From a virus: a stretch of DNA of 40,162 bases. Shown here piece after piece: positions 24,289 to 32,962 of this stretch. The stretch lies in IMG/VR virus record IMGVR_UViG_3300042923_001169, positions 1-40,162 of that record; one strand, 5' to 3'. Under the pieces are notes generated by a model, which was not told the origin of the DNA, did not search any database, and saw only the letters and a program-made list of their open reading frames with translations. Position numbers and translations under genes: made by a program. Position 1 is the stretch's first letter. The number at the start of each line of letters is the position of its first letter.

Positions 24289-24755
24289 CTTATTACCTCC
24301 TTATATTGTAGCTCTTCCATAGTCTCTATTGCTTCACCTATATCATTTATAGCTGGCTCTGGCATAAGCTCTATGGAATATAAATCAAAACTGCTTATAA
24401 GTACCGTATCACTAACATTACTTTCCACTTCCTCTATAGGGATGTAGAAGTTCTCATTTATTTTTAAATCTTCCAGAAAAGCAGTTTCAATAATATCCTG
24501 CATCTTTGAATTATCTAACTTGTACTTATATCTGTCTTTTGCAAAAAAATAAACCCTACACGTAAGGTTTTTCTCTCTGCAATTAGCATTAAACTTGCCA
24601 TTAGTAGAATTTTCTATGCCTACTTTTATTGAAGGTCTTGTAATAGGCTCTGAAATATCCTCTGCAATCAGTGGCACTGTGCTAAATTCAGTGCCAGTTA
24701 ATGCTTCTTTAATTTTATTATTAATTGCTTTGTTAATATCTATAAGCGTTACCAT
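24285..24755 (-). CDS. Tail terminator protein
   Basis: A 156-residue protein of the size and fold of phage tail terminators (DUF6838-like): DINKAINNKIKEALTG helix, an ISEPITRPSIKVGIENSTN strand, a VYFFAKDR strand and a SSFDLYSIELMPEP end. Placed between the gp10-like gene and the sheath, it should cap the tail and join it to the head. Confidence 0.75.
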   Translation of the reverse strand: MVTLIDINKAINNKIKEALTGTEFSTVPLIAEDISEPITRPSIKVGIENSTNGKFNANCREKNLTCRVYFFAKDRYKYKLDNSKMQDIIETAFLEDLKINENFYIPIEEVESNVSDTVLISSFDLYSIELMPEPAINDIGEAIETMEELQYKEVIR

Positions 24756-24766
24756 ATTTACATCAC

Positions 24767-25195
24767 CTATAGTCCTTTATCTAATATATTGTCCAAGAAA
24801 TCTTGAACATCTGAAAAATATACTTCCCTAAATTTTTTCTCAGCTGACCCAAAAACATCATATCCTTTTATAAAGCCCACTTCCTTACCATCATGTGTAA
24901 CCATTCTATGACCTTCTTCTAATAAATGAGCATGAGGCGCTGTCGCATATACTCTATTAGCCCAGGCTCCATTTCCACTATACTTATATACTTTACCTTG
25001 CTTAATAGAATCATAATAATTATGAGTTTTGTGTTTTATGCCTGAGAAAATAGCCTCTGATTGAGTTTCTTGTAAAAGGCTTTTCCCCTCTTTTTTAAGA
25101 AACTTTTTACTTTCCTTTGGCATTGTATCATTTGCTAGTTTCATAAGATTCTTTTCAAAATTAGTTAATTCTTTCAAATCAAAGCCATCTGCCAT
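24767..25195 (-). CDS. HK97 gp10-like tail completion protein
   Basis: A 142-residue basic protein with an N-terminal helix (TNFEKNLMKLANDTMPKESK) and RVYATAPHAHLLEEGH in the middle, which is the HK97-gp10 hallmark. It is needed for head-tail joining. Its start overlaps the stop of the gene before it by 1 base. Confidence 0.85.
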   Translation of the reverse strand: MADGFDLKELTNFEKNLMKLANDTMPKESKKFLKKEGKSLLQETQSEAIFSGIKHKTHNYYDSIKQGKVYKYSGNGAWANRVYATAPHAHLLEEGHRMVTHDGKEVGFIKGYDVFGSAEKKFREVYFSDVQDFLDNILDKGL

Positions 25196-25533
25196 TATTC
25201 CACCACCAATGAAACCATAATCTCTATTCTGTCTTTGTATTTATAGTTAGGATTAAAATACTTTACATCGTATCTTTGACCTTTATATATAAAATACATA
25301 TCTTTGGTTAACTCTATTGCACTAACTCTTATGGTTATTCTATGAGTTATGTCTGCGTACTCAGTGTGGCCATCTCCATCTTTAACAGATCCACTTAATG
25401 CAGTTATCCTGGACCATATTGATTTTATTTTCTCATATCTATAATCCTTTTCACCTAACTCATTTTTAAATTCAACTTTACCATAGGCAGCTATTCTGTG
25501 AATTAATTGGCTTGCTAGACTTTTGTCTGTCAT
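25195..25533 (-). CDS. Head closure / head-tail adaptor protein
   Basis: A 112-residue beta-rich protein of the phage head-tail joining family: SIWSRITALSGS, ITHRITIRVSAI, MYFIYKGQRYDVKYFNPNYK and IEIMVSLV. This is the stopper that closes the portal channel after packaging. It overlaps its neighbours by a few bases. Confidence 0.82.
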   Translation of the reverse strand: MTDKSLASQLIHRIAAYGKVEFKNELGEKDYRYEKIKSIWSRITALSGSVKDGDGHTEYADITHRITIRVSAIELTKDMYFIYKGQRYDVKYFNPNYKYKDRIEIMVSLVVE

Positions 25534-25853
25534 GATGTAACACCACTTTCTATAAGAGCGGCTTCATAATCAAGCTTTATTTTATAGGATTCAAGTTGCA
25601 CATATAAGCTTATCAGTCCTGGATTAATTTTCTCTGATCCAGTTCTGTTTTCATAAATGTCAGTAATCAATATCTTTTGTGCCAGTTTATAAAGCTCCAG
25701 GATATCGGCATCCTCTGCTTTTATTTTTTCTTTCGTTAAACCGGTTGCTTGTTTTATTATGGCTCTGCTTGAAGCTAAAAGCGAGAACAACGTTGTGTCC
25801 TCACCTTCATCAACTCTAAGCCATTCTTTTAATTCTACCAGGTCCTCATCCAT
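25530..25853 (-). CDS. Head-tail connector (gp6-like)
   Basis: A 107-residue helical protein: LVELKEWLRVDEGEDTTLFS, ASSRAIIKQATG and ILITDIYENRTG, the pattern of Phage_gp6/YqbG connector proteins that form a ring under the portal. AGAAGGTG lies before the ATG, inside the end of the HeH-domain gene. Confidence 0.85.
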   Translation of the reverse strand: MDEDLVELKEWLRVDEGEDTTLFSLLASSRAIIKQATGLTKEKIKAEDADILELYKLAQKILITDIYENRTGSEKINPGLISLYVQLESYKIKLDYEAALIESGVTS

Positions 25854-25856
25854 GGC

Positions 25857-26021
25857 TTATACACCTTCTTGATTAGTTAATATGGCTGCTATTAAATCAG
25901 CCTTCAGTAAACTTGAATATCCTGTCATTCCTCTATCTCTAGCAATTCCCTTGAGCTGCTCAACAGTCATTGCCTGAAGCTCTTCCTGAGTATATATTGT
26001 TTCCTGCTCAGTATAGAGCAT
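25857..26021 (-). CDS. Small HeH/SAP-like domain protein, 54 aa
   Basis: A 54-residue protein with a helix-extended loop-helix: LQAMTVEQLKGIARDRGM, then GYSSLLKADLIAAILTN. This HeH/Rho-N-like fold is common in small proteins encoded behind phage capsid genes and may bind DNA. Its ribosome binding site GAAGGGG lies in the 3' arm of a hairpin right after the capsid gene. Confidence 0.7.
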   Translation of the reverse strand: MLYTEQETIYTQEELQAMTVEQLKGIARDRGMTGYSSLLKADLIAAILTNQEGV

Positions 26022-26022
26022 T

Positions 26023-26048
26023 GAATCCCCTTCTATTGAAAGGGATTC
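26023..26048 (-). terminator. Hairpin behind the capsid gene covering the next ribosome binding site
   Basis: Stem GAATCCCTTTC / GAAGGGGATTC (- strand, one mismatch) with loop AATA. It begins right after the capsid stop, and its second arm holds the GAAGGGG of the HeH gene. No T-run, so it may restrict translation or protect the capsid mRNA 3' end. Confidence 0.6.
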
Positions 26049-26049
26049 A

Positions 26050-27174
26050 CTAGGGAGTCACCTTTGCGATTCTGAATGCAGACTTAAGCTTTATCTTATG
26101 GTCAATCCAAGCTGTTAAAACAAAGCACCATACTCCTGTTTTAACATCCTTATCTTTTTCATAAGTCATTTCTCCATCATAGTTGAAGTGTGAATACTGG
26201 AAGTCACCAACAATAGGATCTACTGCGCTGTCGCAGAACTTTGCAGGTACTCCAAGGATGCTTTCTGGAGGTGCAGTATATAAAGTTGCATTTCCATTTG
26301 CCAGTACTTCAACTATTTCTAAGTAATCAGCGTATCTCATTGTAACCGTAGCATTTTCTCTGTAATCTTCATGAAGATCTGCTACTGCTGCCTTAATAGC
26401 TTTTAAAAGAGTAGTTCCAGTTACTTCAGCAATACCATTTTGTGTTGAGTAGAAGCTCATTGTCTCTTCACCAACTTTTGGAGCTGTAGCAAATGCAACC
26501 TTCTTTTCTTTTGCAGCAAGACCACTTTCTAGTGCTCTTTCTACAGTATCTACAAGGTTTTTATTGCTTCCTCTTATAATTGTTTCAGAAACTGGAGCAA
26601 ATACTTTAAATTTCTTTCTTCCAAACTGAACAACATCGCCATCAACCTCAAGTTCTTTTGCAGTTGCAGTATCAGCTGTGAAATCATCATCATCTAATGT
26701 GAATGTAACCTTTGGAACTTCTAGATTAGTCTCATTAGTAAATACTGATATCTCTCTTAATGGATTTTTTACAAATGGCTCGTGTAAGATCTCATCTGAC
26801 ATAGTTTTTGGAAGTAGTTTTTCTCCACCTGTGGAGTTGTTATCTCCAAGGGCTGCCTTTACTTCTACGCTTAATGGATTATTTGTCATTGTTGCTCTTA
26901 TAAGTTCTGCCTTTGCATTAATTATCTTGTCTTTTTCGGTGTCTCCTGCAACAGCTTTATTCTTAAGCTTTGCTTCTGCTTGTCTGTCCATTTCTTCTAT
27001 CTGAGCCTTAATTCCAGCATATCTTTCATCTAGGTCCTTAACGGAGTCCTTTTGCTCATTTCTAGCTTGTAGAGTTGTTTTTGCATCTGCATACATAGTG
27101 GTTAATTTTTCATTTGCCACCTTTAGTTCTTGTCCTATTCCTGCTAACATTTGTTCTAATTGATATCTATTCAT
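26050..27174 (-). CDS. Major capsid protein (HK97 fold)
   Basis: A 374-residue HK97-type capsid protein. Residues 1-85 are a coiled-coil scaffold (delta) domain, probably removed by the protease. The shell domain starts near residue 100, with PKTMSDEILHEPFVKNPLRE, LEVPKVTFTLDDDDF and FGRKKFKVFAPVSETIIRGS. I chose ATG 27174 after GAGGAGG, overlapping the protease gene by 8 bases. Confidence 0.92.
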   Translation of the reverse strand: MNRYQLEQMLAGIGQELKVANEKLTTMYADAKTTLQARNEQKDSVKDLDERYAGIKAQIEEMDRQAEAKLKNKAVAGDTEKDKIINAKAELIRATMTNNPLSVEVKAALGDNNSTGGEKLLPKTMSDEILHEPFVKNPLREISVFTNETNLEVPKVTFTLDDDDFTADTATAKELEVDGDVVQFGRKKFKVFAPVSETIIRGSNKNLVDTVERALESGLAAKEKKVAFATAPKVGEETMSFYSTQNGIAEVTGTTLLKAIKAAVADLHEDYRENATVTMRYADYLEIVEVLANGNATLYTAPPESILGVPAKFCDSAVDPIVGDFQYSHFNYDGEMTYEKDKDVKTGVWCFVLTAWIDHKIKLKSAFRIAKVTP

Positions 27175-27916
27175 ATTGTTTTGCCTCCTCAAATTTAATA
27201 ATATTATTTACTCTGCTTATGAGAGCTTCTATTTCTTCATCTTTTTCTGGTACTTCTGTCTTATTCACCTTAGTTGCATTGAGTAATTCTTTGGGAAGAT
27301 TCTTATAACTGTTTAATAACTCACCATCCCATTTTGCAGCTATCTGTACATCATCTTCTAGTACATCGCAAAGACCATAGTCAAAGCATTCCTGAGCTGT
27401 AAGCCAAGATTCCTTATCCATAAGAGTCTTAATTGTTTCTTCATCGGTTCTATCTCCTGCATGAAGCAAGTAAGACTGTCTTATGGATTCATTGACCTTG
27501 TCCAGCATATCTGCAACTTCTCTTAGTTCATTTGAATTGCCATAAGTATACGTCCATGCATTATGTATCATCATCATTGAGTTATTTGGCATGTGAATTT
27601 CGTCTGCTGCCATTGCTATAACACTTGCTATAGAAGCTGCTAGACCATCAACATGTACAATTACCTTTGCTTTATGCCTTTTGACCATATTTGCAATGGC
27701 TACTCCCTCGAATACATCGCCACCAGGAGAATTAATATAGACATTTAATGTGTCTATTTCTCCAAGTGCATCAAGCTCTGCTTTAAAGCTCTGTGCTGAA
27801 TGTGCTGCATAACCTGCACCCCATGAAGCAATTTCAATGTACAGATATAGATCCGCTGATGTGGAAGTTTGATTTTTAAACTCCCAATATTTCTTGTTAG
27901 TTGCTTGTTTTGTCAC
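27167..27916 (-). CDS. ClpP-like prohead protease
   Basis: A 249-residue serine protease that matures the capsid. INSPGGDVFEGVAIANMVKR is the ClpP hallmark, with nucleophile Ser95 in DGLAASIASV and His118 in MMMIHNAW. The C-terminal 40 residues are a charged helix. I chose GTG 27916, 8 bases after AAAGGAGG; the gene overlaps the portal end by 20 bases. Confidence 0.92.
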   Translation of the reverse strand: MTKQATNKKYWEFKNQTSTSADLYLYIEIASWGAGYAAHSAQSFKAELDALGEIDTLNVYINSPGGDVFEGVAIANMVKRHKAKVIVHVDGLAASIASVIAMAADEIHMPNNSMMMIHNAWTYTYGNSNELREVADMLDKVNESIRQSYLLHAGDRTDEETIKTLMDKESWLTAQECFDYGLCDVLEDDVQIAAKWDGELLNSYKNLPKELLNATKVNKTEVPEKDEEIEALISRVNNIIKFEEAKQYE

Positions 27917-29090
27917 CTTTACCACCTCCTTTCAGTAGTAATTCAATCTTATCTACAGGACACATGTCCCTAGAAACATAGTAAGTTTCGCCATTTTTAT
28001 AAGGTGGCATATCTTCCAAGGCCCTTATTTCATTGGCATTAAACCAAGCTGAACGAATACCCCTAAAATAAAAATTGCCCCTGGTTTCCATATCACCACG
28101 AGCAAATCCATTTAAGGACATCTTAACTTGTATTCCATCGTCTCTATCAGGCTCTTTTAAACCTTTTTTACTGAATTCCTGTTCATACATCCTAACGATT
28201 GGTAGGATGCAATCCTTTATATACTCCAAATCAGCCTGTTCTGAACTTGAATAGCTGCTTTTTCCTGCTAAGAGTTTGTTTAATGGAAGATTATAAACTC
28301 TTGAAACTCTTGAAACTGTAATCTCTTCAACCTCAAATACTTTAGGATCTATAAAAGATGAACTCTTCAATTCCTGAAACTCTTTTCCATTGTCTACATA
28401 AAGAACTCCATTTTTTTTGAAACGCTGCATCATCTTATCATACAAATCCAGCATTTCCTCTGTTAGTTTTGATGGCAATTTGATTATTGCATTGGCTTTT
28501 AATCCATTTTCCATCTGATCTAAGGAGAATTCTTTGATTTCTCTGTCATAATCAATTGTATTTCTAAGTACATCAATAGGATTAATTGCTGTATAGCCAT
28601 CTGTACTTATATGGTTTACTGCAAAGATATGTGAGTTGTGGACATACCTATCCTGGTTATCACATCTTATCTTGTAGTAAAGCTCTTTGCTGTCAGTTTC
28701 CATTATTGGCTCTACATAATCTGTATTGAGTACCCAGATAGACTCAATTTCGCCTCTGAAATCATACTCTTTTATGCCATATGCTGCTCCTTTTGTGTTT
28801 CTTAGGACTTCCATGCATCTTATAAACTGGAATGTTGTCATGTATGAATTCGGTCCATACTCCAATAAACGAGCCAGCCTATTCTCCTTTGGCTTCAGCT
28901 TTTTAAAATCTTCTCTAACTGATAAAGGAGCACTAGCCACTGAATTACTTATCATCGTTACTGCAGCAAATATAGTTTCATTGGTTGCTAAATCTCTATT
29001 TGCAAAGGAAAATCGCCTATTACTACCATTAATGTACCTTCTGCTTGGTGTTTTAAAGAAAAAATTCTTTAATGTACTGAATAAACCCAA
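27897..29090 (-). CDS. Portal protein (HK97 family)
   Basis: A 397-residue portal that forms the DNA channel. ATNETIFAAVTMISNSVASA, LLEYGPNSYMTTFQFIRCME, and SRVYNLPLNKLLAGKSSYSS with a GLKANAIIKLPSK segment are typical of Phage_portal. I chose TTG at 29090, 8 bases after AAAGGAGG, which places it just after the terminase stop; the longer frame lies inside the terminase gene. Confidence 0.92.
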   Translation of the reverse strand: MGLFSTLKNFFFKTPSRRYINGSNRRFSFANRDLATNETIFAAVTMISNSVASAPLSVREDFKKLKPKENRLARLLEYGPNSYMTTFQFIRCMEVLRNTKGAAYGIKEYDFRGEIESIWVLNTDYVEPIMETDSKELYYKIRCDNQDRYVHNSHIFAVNHISTDGYTAINPIDVLRNTIDYDREIKEFSLDQMENGLKANAIIKLPSKLTEEMLDLYDKMMQRFKKNGVLYVDNGKEFQELKSSSFIDPKVFEVEEITVSRVSRVYNLPLNKLLAGKSSYSSSEQADLEYIKDCILPIVRMYEQEFSKKGLKEPDRDDGIQVKMSLNGFARGDMETRGNFYFRGIRSAWFNANEIRALEDMPPYKNGETYYVSRDMCPVDKIELLLKGGGKGDKTSN

Positions 29091-29106
29091 GTTTTTCACC
29101 TCCTTT

Positions 29107-30867
29107 CTAGTTTTCAGGACTATAGAATGTTTCCCCACCACCATTTAAAAGTCCGTAAACTCTTACATGGGATATAATTGTTGAAACTGCAGCATCTATT
29201 CTTTCGCTGTCCTTTTTCTCCTTCCAGAGCTTCAGGTTTTCTTTTCTGTCCTTATCTTCTACAGCATTACTAAAACAGTAACTAAGAACTGGATTTCCAT
29301 CCTGCAGCACTTCTCCAGAGTATACTTTTGCCCTAAAATCCTTCGTTGGCTCTGATAAAGATGCATAGGTTTGAGGTATTTCAATTGTTGTTATCCCTTC
29401 ATCCTGAAACTTCTTTGCAATATCTTCACAGTGCCATGGATCATATGCCACTGAGTCAAGAATAAAATTATGCTGCCTTTTAAATTCCAGCACATCTTGA
29501 ACAATGTAATCATCTAGGATTTTTGCACCTGGTATCGATATTATGTGTCCTTCGTTAACCCATAAATCATAAGGCACCTTATCAGATTTCATCTTTGCTT
29601 TTAAAGTATCTGCTGGAATGTAGCTTTGGTTTAAAGTTAAAACATTTTCTCCACCTAGTAAGAACTCATAAGTTACAGATGTTAAGTCTATCTTATCTGA
29701 TTTATCTATTCCAACAACGCAAGTAAGCCCTTCAAGCTTTGGCATCGGCTTCTTCTTAGGATCAACTTTGCACTTCGACCACTTCTCCATGTTCATATAA
29801 GGCTTGTTTTGCTTTTGATTAACCCATATATTACATTGCTTAGTGAAGTATTCAACTCTTTTATCTTCTCTATCCTTTGCAATTTGAAGTTTTTCCATTA
29901 AATTTTCAAGTCCAGTTTTATAAGTACTTACTATTGGATTTGCTTTTACTAAGCTGAGAATATCAAAAGGATCATCTTCTTCCTCAACTTCGCAAATGAT
30001 AACAAACTTCTTATCATCGTAAATTTCTACGTATGGATTAATTATCTTTGAACAATGGTCATATTCTTCTTTACATGGACAGAATATCTTTCTACCTGCA
30101 GTTGTTATAATTGCAATTAAAGGATTGTATCTGGCACCCATACCAGATTCCATAACGTCAACACCTTCGCTCGTATCAAATAAGTGGTACTCATCGATGC
30201 ATGCAAACTGTGGATTGTAGGAGTCACCATTTCTAAGGTCCTCTCTTGTAAATATGGTCATTCTGCAGTTGTTCTTTGGATAAATAATTTCATTTGTTGA
30301 CCTTTTTATCTTAACTTTTCTTCGTAGGACCTTATGACCTTCAAGCATTGTTATGGCTTCATTGAATACAGCCTTTGCTTGCTTACTTATTGGAGCCAGG
30401 CAATAGACTTCAGCACCTGCTACTTTATAAGGAATAAGTTCATAGCTGCCCATGGCTGCTAAAGTTTGAGACTTAGCATTTTTTCTTCCTACCTGCTCAT
30501 ACATTCTCTTAAATCTTCTGTAACCGGTATTTATATTAATCCAGCCATAAATATTTCCTAAAGTAAATTTAGTGAAGATATGAGCTTTTATTTTTGTTCC
30601 TGCCAGTTCTCCCTTTGAGTGCTTGAACTCTTCCATCCAGTTAATAGCTTTTAAAGCTTCAGCTTCATCAAAGTAATACGGAAAGTCTTCTGTTTTCTGC
30701 TTATCTAAATCATTTAATAATCTTTGGCATGCCCATTTATGCTTAGTGCAAGCTATGATTCTTCCATCCAGGATTCTACTGCAGTATTCAATGAGTTGAT
30801 CTGTTAGTGACCCTTGAAAGTTATTTGAGTAATATATATGCTGCTCTAGTCTTTCCTCGACTGTCAT
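29107..30867 (-). CDS. terL: Terminase large subunit
   Basis: A 586-residue packaging motor and nuclease. The ATPase has Walker A VGRKNAKSQ (about 126-134) and Walker B CIDEYHLF (Asp225, Glu226). The nuclease domain begins near GIDKSDKIDLTSV and has later acidic residues in SVAYDPWHCED and SERIDAAVS. The length is normal for the HK97/YmfN-like group. It overlaps the small subunit stop by one base (TAATG). Confidence 0.95.
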   Translation of the reverse strand: MTVEERLEQHIYYSNNFQGSLTDQLIEYCSRILDGRIIACTKHKWACQRLLNDLDKQKTEDFPYYFDEAEALKAINWMEEFKHSKGELAGTKIKAHIFTKFTLGNIYGWININTGYRRFKRMYEQVGRKNAKSQTLAAMGSYELIPYKVAGAEVYCLAPISKQAKAVFNEAITMLEGHKVLRRKVKIKRSTNEIIYPKNNCRMTIFTREDLRNGDSYNPQFACIDEYHLFDTSEGVDVMESGMGARYNPLIAIITTAGRKIFCPCKEEYDHCSKIINPYVEIYDDKKFVIICEVEEEDDPFDILSLVKANPIVSTYKTGLENLMEKLQIAKDREDKRVEYFTKQCNIWVNQKQNKPYMNMEKWSKCKVDPKKKPMPKLEGLTCVVGIDKSDKIDLTSVTYEFLLGGENVLTLNQSYIPADTLKAKMKSDKVPYDLWVNEGHIISIPGAKILDDYIVQDVLEFKRQHNFILDSVAYDPWHCEDIAKKFQDEGITTIEIPQTYASLSEPTKDFRAKVYSGEVLQDGNPVLSYCFSNAVEDKDRKENLKLWKEKKDSERIDAAVSTIISHVRVYGLLNGGGETFYSPEN

Positions 30868-31355
30868 TATATATCGCCATACTTATCCTTCATTTCATTC
30901 TCATCATCATCCACTGGCTCTACGTTTATATCAATGAGTTTCTGTCTGCTCTGTGGAGTCATACCAAACTCAACACAGTATTTTTTAATTATTTCAGCAT
31001 ATCCATTTTGAATTCTGATGTAAGGACTAGGTGCTTCTTTTGTGCTGCCATTCTTATTGGTTTCCATAACAGTCAGTGGTGAAGTATTTAAAGCTATAGT
31101 TGCTTCAATGAATTTATCAAAGGCATCTGATAGAACTGCAAGTGCATAAACATCAAGATTAACTAGCAGCTGCACATTGCTGAGCTCATTCACTATGTCC
31201 TTAAATATTTTCTTGCTACGATTATTTAACCAGGTCGGAGGTTTTATTTTGTCATTGGGTAACTGACTTAAAAACTCTTCCTGCCTTAACCTGATCTCTT
31301 TTTCTTCTTTGGTCAGGTGCTTTTTTAGTGTTTCAATTCTTTGTCTAGGTTTCAT
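30867..31355 (-). CDS. terS: Terminase small subunit (P27 family)
   Basis: A 162-residue DNA-recognition subunit. The segments PPTWLNNRSKKIFKDIVNEL, LDVYALAVLSDAFDKFIEA and GMTPQSRQKL are the P27/Phage_terminase_4 pattern. AAGGAGGTTTAT precedes the ATG. It should bind the cos region just upstream. Confidence 0.9.
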   Translation of the reverse strand: MKPRQRIETLKKHLTKEEKEIRLRQEEFLSQLPNDKIKPPTWLNNRSKKIFKDIVNELSNVQLLVNLDVYALAVLSDAFDKFIEATIALNTSPLTVMETNKNGSTKEAPSPYIRIQNGYAEIIKKYCVEFGMTPQSRQKLIDINVEPVDDDENEMKDKYGDI

Positions 31356-31440
31356 ATAAACCTCCTTATTGATAATTTAATTCAATTGAAATTTTAATTC
31401 CCCCTTTTTGCTCCATATCGGGAATTTCTCGTGTAAAAGG

Positions 31441-31495
31441 GTATGGCTGCGACCTTTTCAGGTCGCTTAAAAATCGCTGGGGAGGGGGGATGTTA
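31441..31495. other. Candidate cos / packaging site
   Basis: The 160-base gap between HNH and small terminase genes holds a 6-bp hairpin GCGACC / GGTCGC (31449-31454 with 31461-31466). A strikingly G-rich stretch, CGCTGGGGAGGGGGG, follows (about 31476-31489). In HK97-like phages with an HNH gene the cos lies exactly here, and its bases are GC-rich. Confidence 0.45.
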
Positions 31496-31516
31496 TACCA
31501 ATGAAGCTATTTATCC

Positions 31517-31960
31517 TTATCCATAAATATTCTCCTTTATCTTATTAAACAAACTTCTTAATATCTGCTGCATTAATGACTTGCCTTGTCCTCTGTACTT
31601 AGCATGAACTTTCTTGTGGCAAGCATCGCAAAGACTTATTAGGTTTTCCTCATCCAGTCCTAGCTCTCTGTTTTCCTTAAGCTCTATAATGTGATGCACC
31701 ATATCTGCTTTGGTTATCTTCTTCTCTCTGTAGCACATTTTACAAAGATATTTATCTCTATCGAGTGCATTATCTCTTGCTCTCTCCCAGTGCTTACTGT
31801 TATAAAACTTTTGTTCCCAATCATCATCCCTGTTCTTCTTGTACCATTTATGTGATTCTTTAATAAAAACTTTCTTTTGTTTCATGTGAGCTTCACAGTA
31901 TTTATCTTCCTTTTTCACTAACTCATTACAGCCAACTTTACCACATATTCGCATTATCAT
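31517..31960 (-). CDS. HNH endonuclease next to the terminase
   Basis: A 147-residue (up to 152) HNH nuclease that probably helps cos cleavage. CysXXCys pairs (CKMCYREK and SLCDACHKK) hold zinc around the MVHHIIELKENRELG core with the catalytic His pair. A second Cys/His cluster lies at the N-terminus. The start is uncertain: ATG 31975 lies directly on the GGAGG, and ATG 31960 is 15 bases after it. In this phage type HNH proteins act together with the terminase. Confidence 0.85.
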   Translation of the reverse strand: MIMRICGKVGCNELVKKEDKYCEAHMKQKKVFIKESHKWYKKNRDDDWEQKFYNSKHWERARDNALDRDKYLCKMCYREKKITKADMVHHIIELKENRELGLDEENLISLCDACHKKVHAKYRGQGKSLMQQILRSLFNKIKENIYG

Positions 31961-31990
31961 TTTGCAAGTTATCATCCTCCGTTCTTGCAG

Positions 31991-32115
31991 TTTGAGTTTA
32001 ACTATATAGGAAATTGTGTTAAACTTGTATATCCTTTATAAATATAGATAAATCAACACTTTTAAATCATTCTCATTTAGCAGTTTATTGTTATCTCGTT
32101 ATGTTAAACTCAAGG
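31991..32115. promoter_or_regulatory. Putative late promoter region with repeated GAGTTTAAC motif
   Basis: Between the recombinase and HNH genes the motif GAGTTTAAC occurs at 31994-32002 (+). Reverse copies are TGTTAAACTTG at 32017-32027 and ATGTTAAACTCAAGG at 32101-32115. Another copy is at 33849-33860. Between them on the - strand are TTGATT and GGATATAC boxes. This is a plausible binding site for the late regulator at 36014 before the packaging genes. Confidence 0.4.
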
Positions 32116-32134
32116 CAAAAAATAAAAGTTTTCA

Positions 32135-32680
32135 CTACAGAAAACTTAATTCTTTAACTGATTTATCTAGTTCATCTTGAATAACACCTATGTATCTTAA
32201 GGTTACTCTTTGGTCGCTATGATTGAATATTTCCATAAGCTGCACTACATCGTGGTTCTCAGTGTAATGCCAATATCCAAAGGTTTTTCTTAACACATGA
32301 CAGGATATATGAATATCAAATAAGTTTCCTATTTCTATAAGGACTTGATAAGCTCTATTCCTTGTTACAGCCTCATTTTCTCCTTCTCTACTGCTTATCA
32401 AAAATTCATAGTGCTCCTTATCTTTGCAGTATTGTCTTAGTTCTAGCTGTAGTTCCTTATTAATTAAAAACTTCTTAGGCTTTTTTGTCTTTTGTTCAAT
32501 AATGTTAATGTGTGTCCTATTTTTAACATCCCTTACTCTAAGCCTTAGAATATCTGATATCCTTAGCCCTGTATGTATACCTAGAAGAAAAAGAATATAA
32601 TTTCTTTCATTATCTCTTTTTAAGTAAAGTAAAATATCTCTTAACTTTTTCTTTGTTCTTATGGGTTCAACGTAGTTCAC
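32135..32680 (-). CDS. Short tyrosine recombinase (XerD-like catalytic domain only)
   Basis: A 181-residue integrase-family protein with the full active site: Arg40 (TGLRISD), a basic Lys66-Lys70 strand, His128 and Arg131 (CHVLRKTFGYW), His154 (NHSDQRVT) and Tyr163 (LRYIGV). The usual N-terminal SAM-like DNA-binding domain is missing. GTG start, overlapping the gene before it by 4 bases (GTGA). As the phage already has a serine integrase, this one more likely acts on phage DNA, such as dimer resolution, or in regulation. Confidence 0.85.
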   Translation of the reverse strand: MNYVEPIRTKKKLRDILLYLKRDNERNYILFLLGIHTGLRISDILRLRVRDVKNRTHINIIEQKTKKPKKFLINKELQLELRQYCKDKEHYEFLISSREGENEAVTRNRAYQVLIEIGNLFDIHISCHVLRKTFGYWHYTENHDVVQLMEIFNHSDQRVTLRYIGVIQDELDKSVKELSFL

Positions 32681-32874
32681 ACACGCCTCACCTGCCTTAT
32701 TGCACCCTTTTCTCTCCTATAAAACCGCTGTTTCATACATTCAGGTAATCCATCGTATTTATCAAATTTAAAATCTAGCTCTTCACAAGTTTTAGCATGG
32801 ATGCACTTATGATTTAAAGCACAAACACACGCTACTTCTCCATTTTCCCATTTTGTTCTAAAAGTACACCTCAT
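32677..32874 (-). CDS. Cys-rich small protein
   Basis: A 65-residue protein. MRCTFRTKWENGEVACVCAL with more Cys residues (HKCIHAKTC, PECMKQ) suggests a zinc-binding fold. I chose ATG 32874 with AAAGGTGATAGC upstream; the longer frame runs into the dam terminator. Translationally coupled to the tyrosine recombinase, so it may assist it, but no family is recognised. Confidence 0.6.
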   Translation of the reverse strand: MRCTFRTKWENGEVACVCALNHKCIHAKTCEELDFKFDKYDGLPECMKQRFYRREKGAIRQVRRV

Positions 32875-32891
32875 GCTATCACCTTTCTTTT

Positions 32892-32928
32892 TCAAAATAA
32901 AATAGCAGCTGGTAAAAACCAACTGCTA
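32892..32928 (-). terminator. Terminator after the dam gene
   Basis: On the - strand TAGCAGTTGGT, loop TTTT, ACCAGCTGCTA (one mismatch), then TTTTATTTTG. Confidence 0.75.
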
Positions 32929-32962
32929 CGAAGGGCGTTAAGGATTAACTTTATTTTATCAT

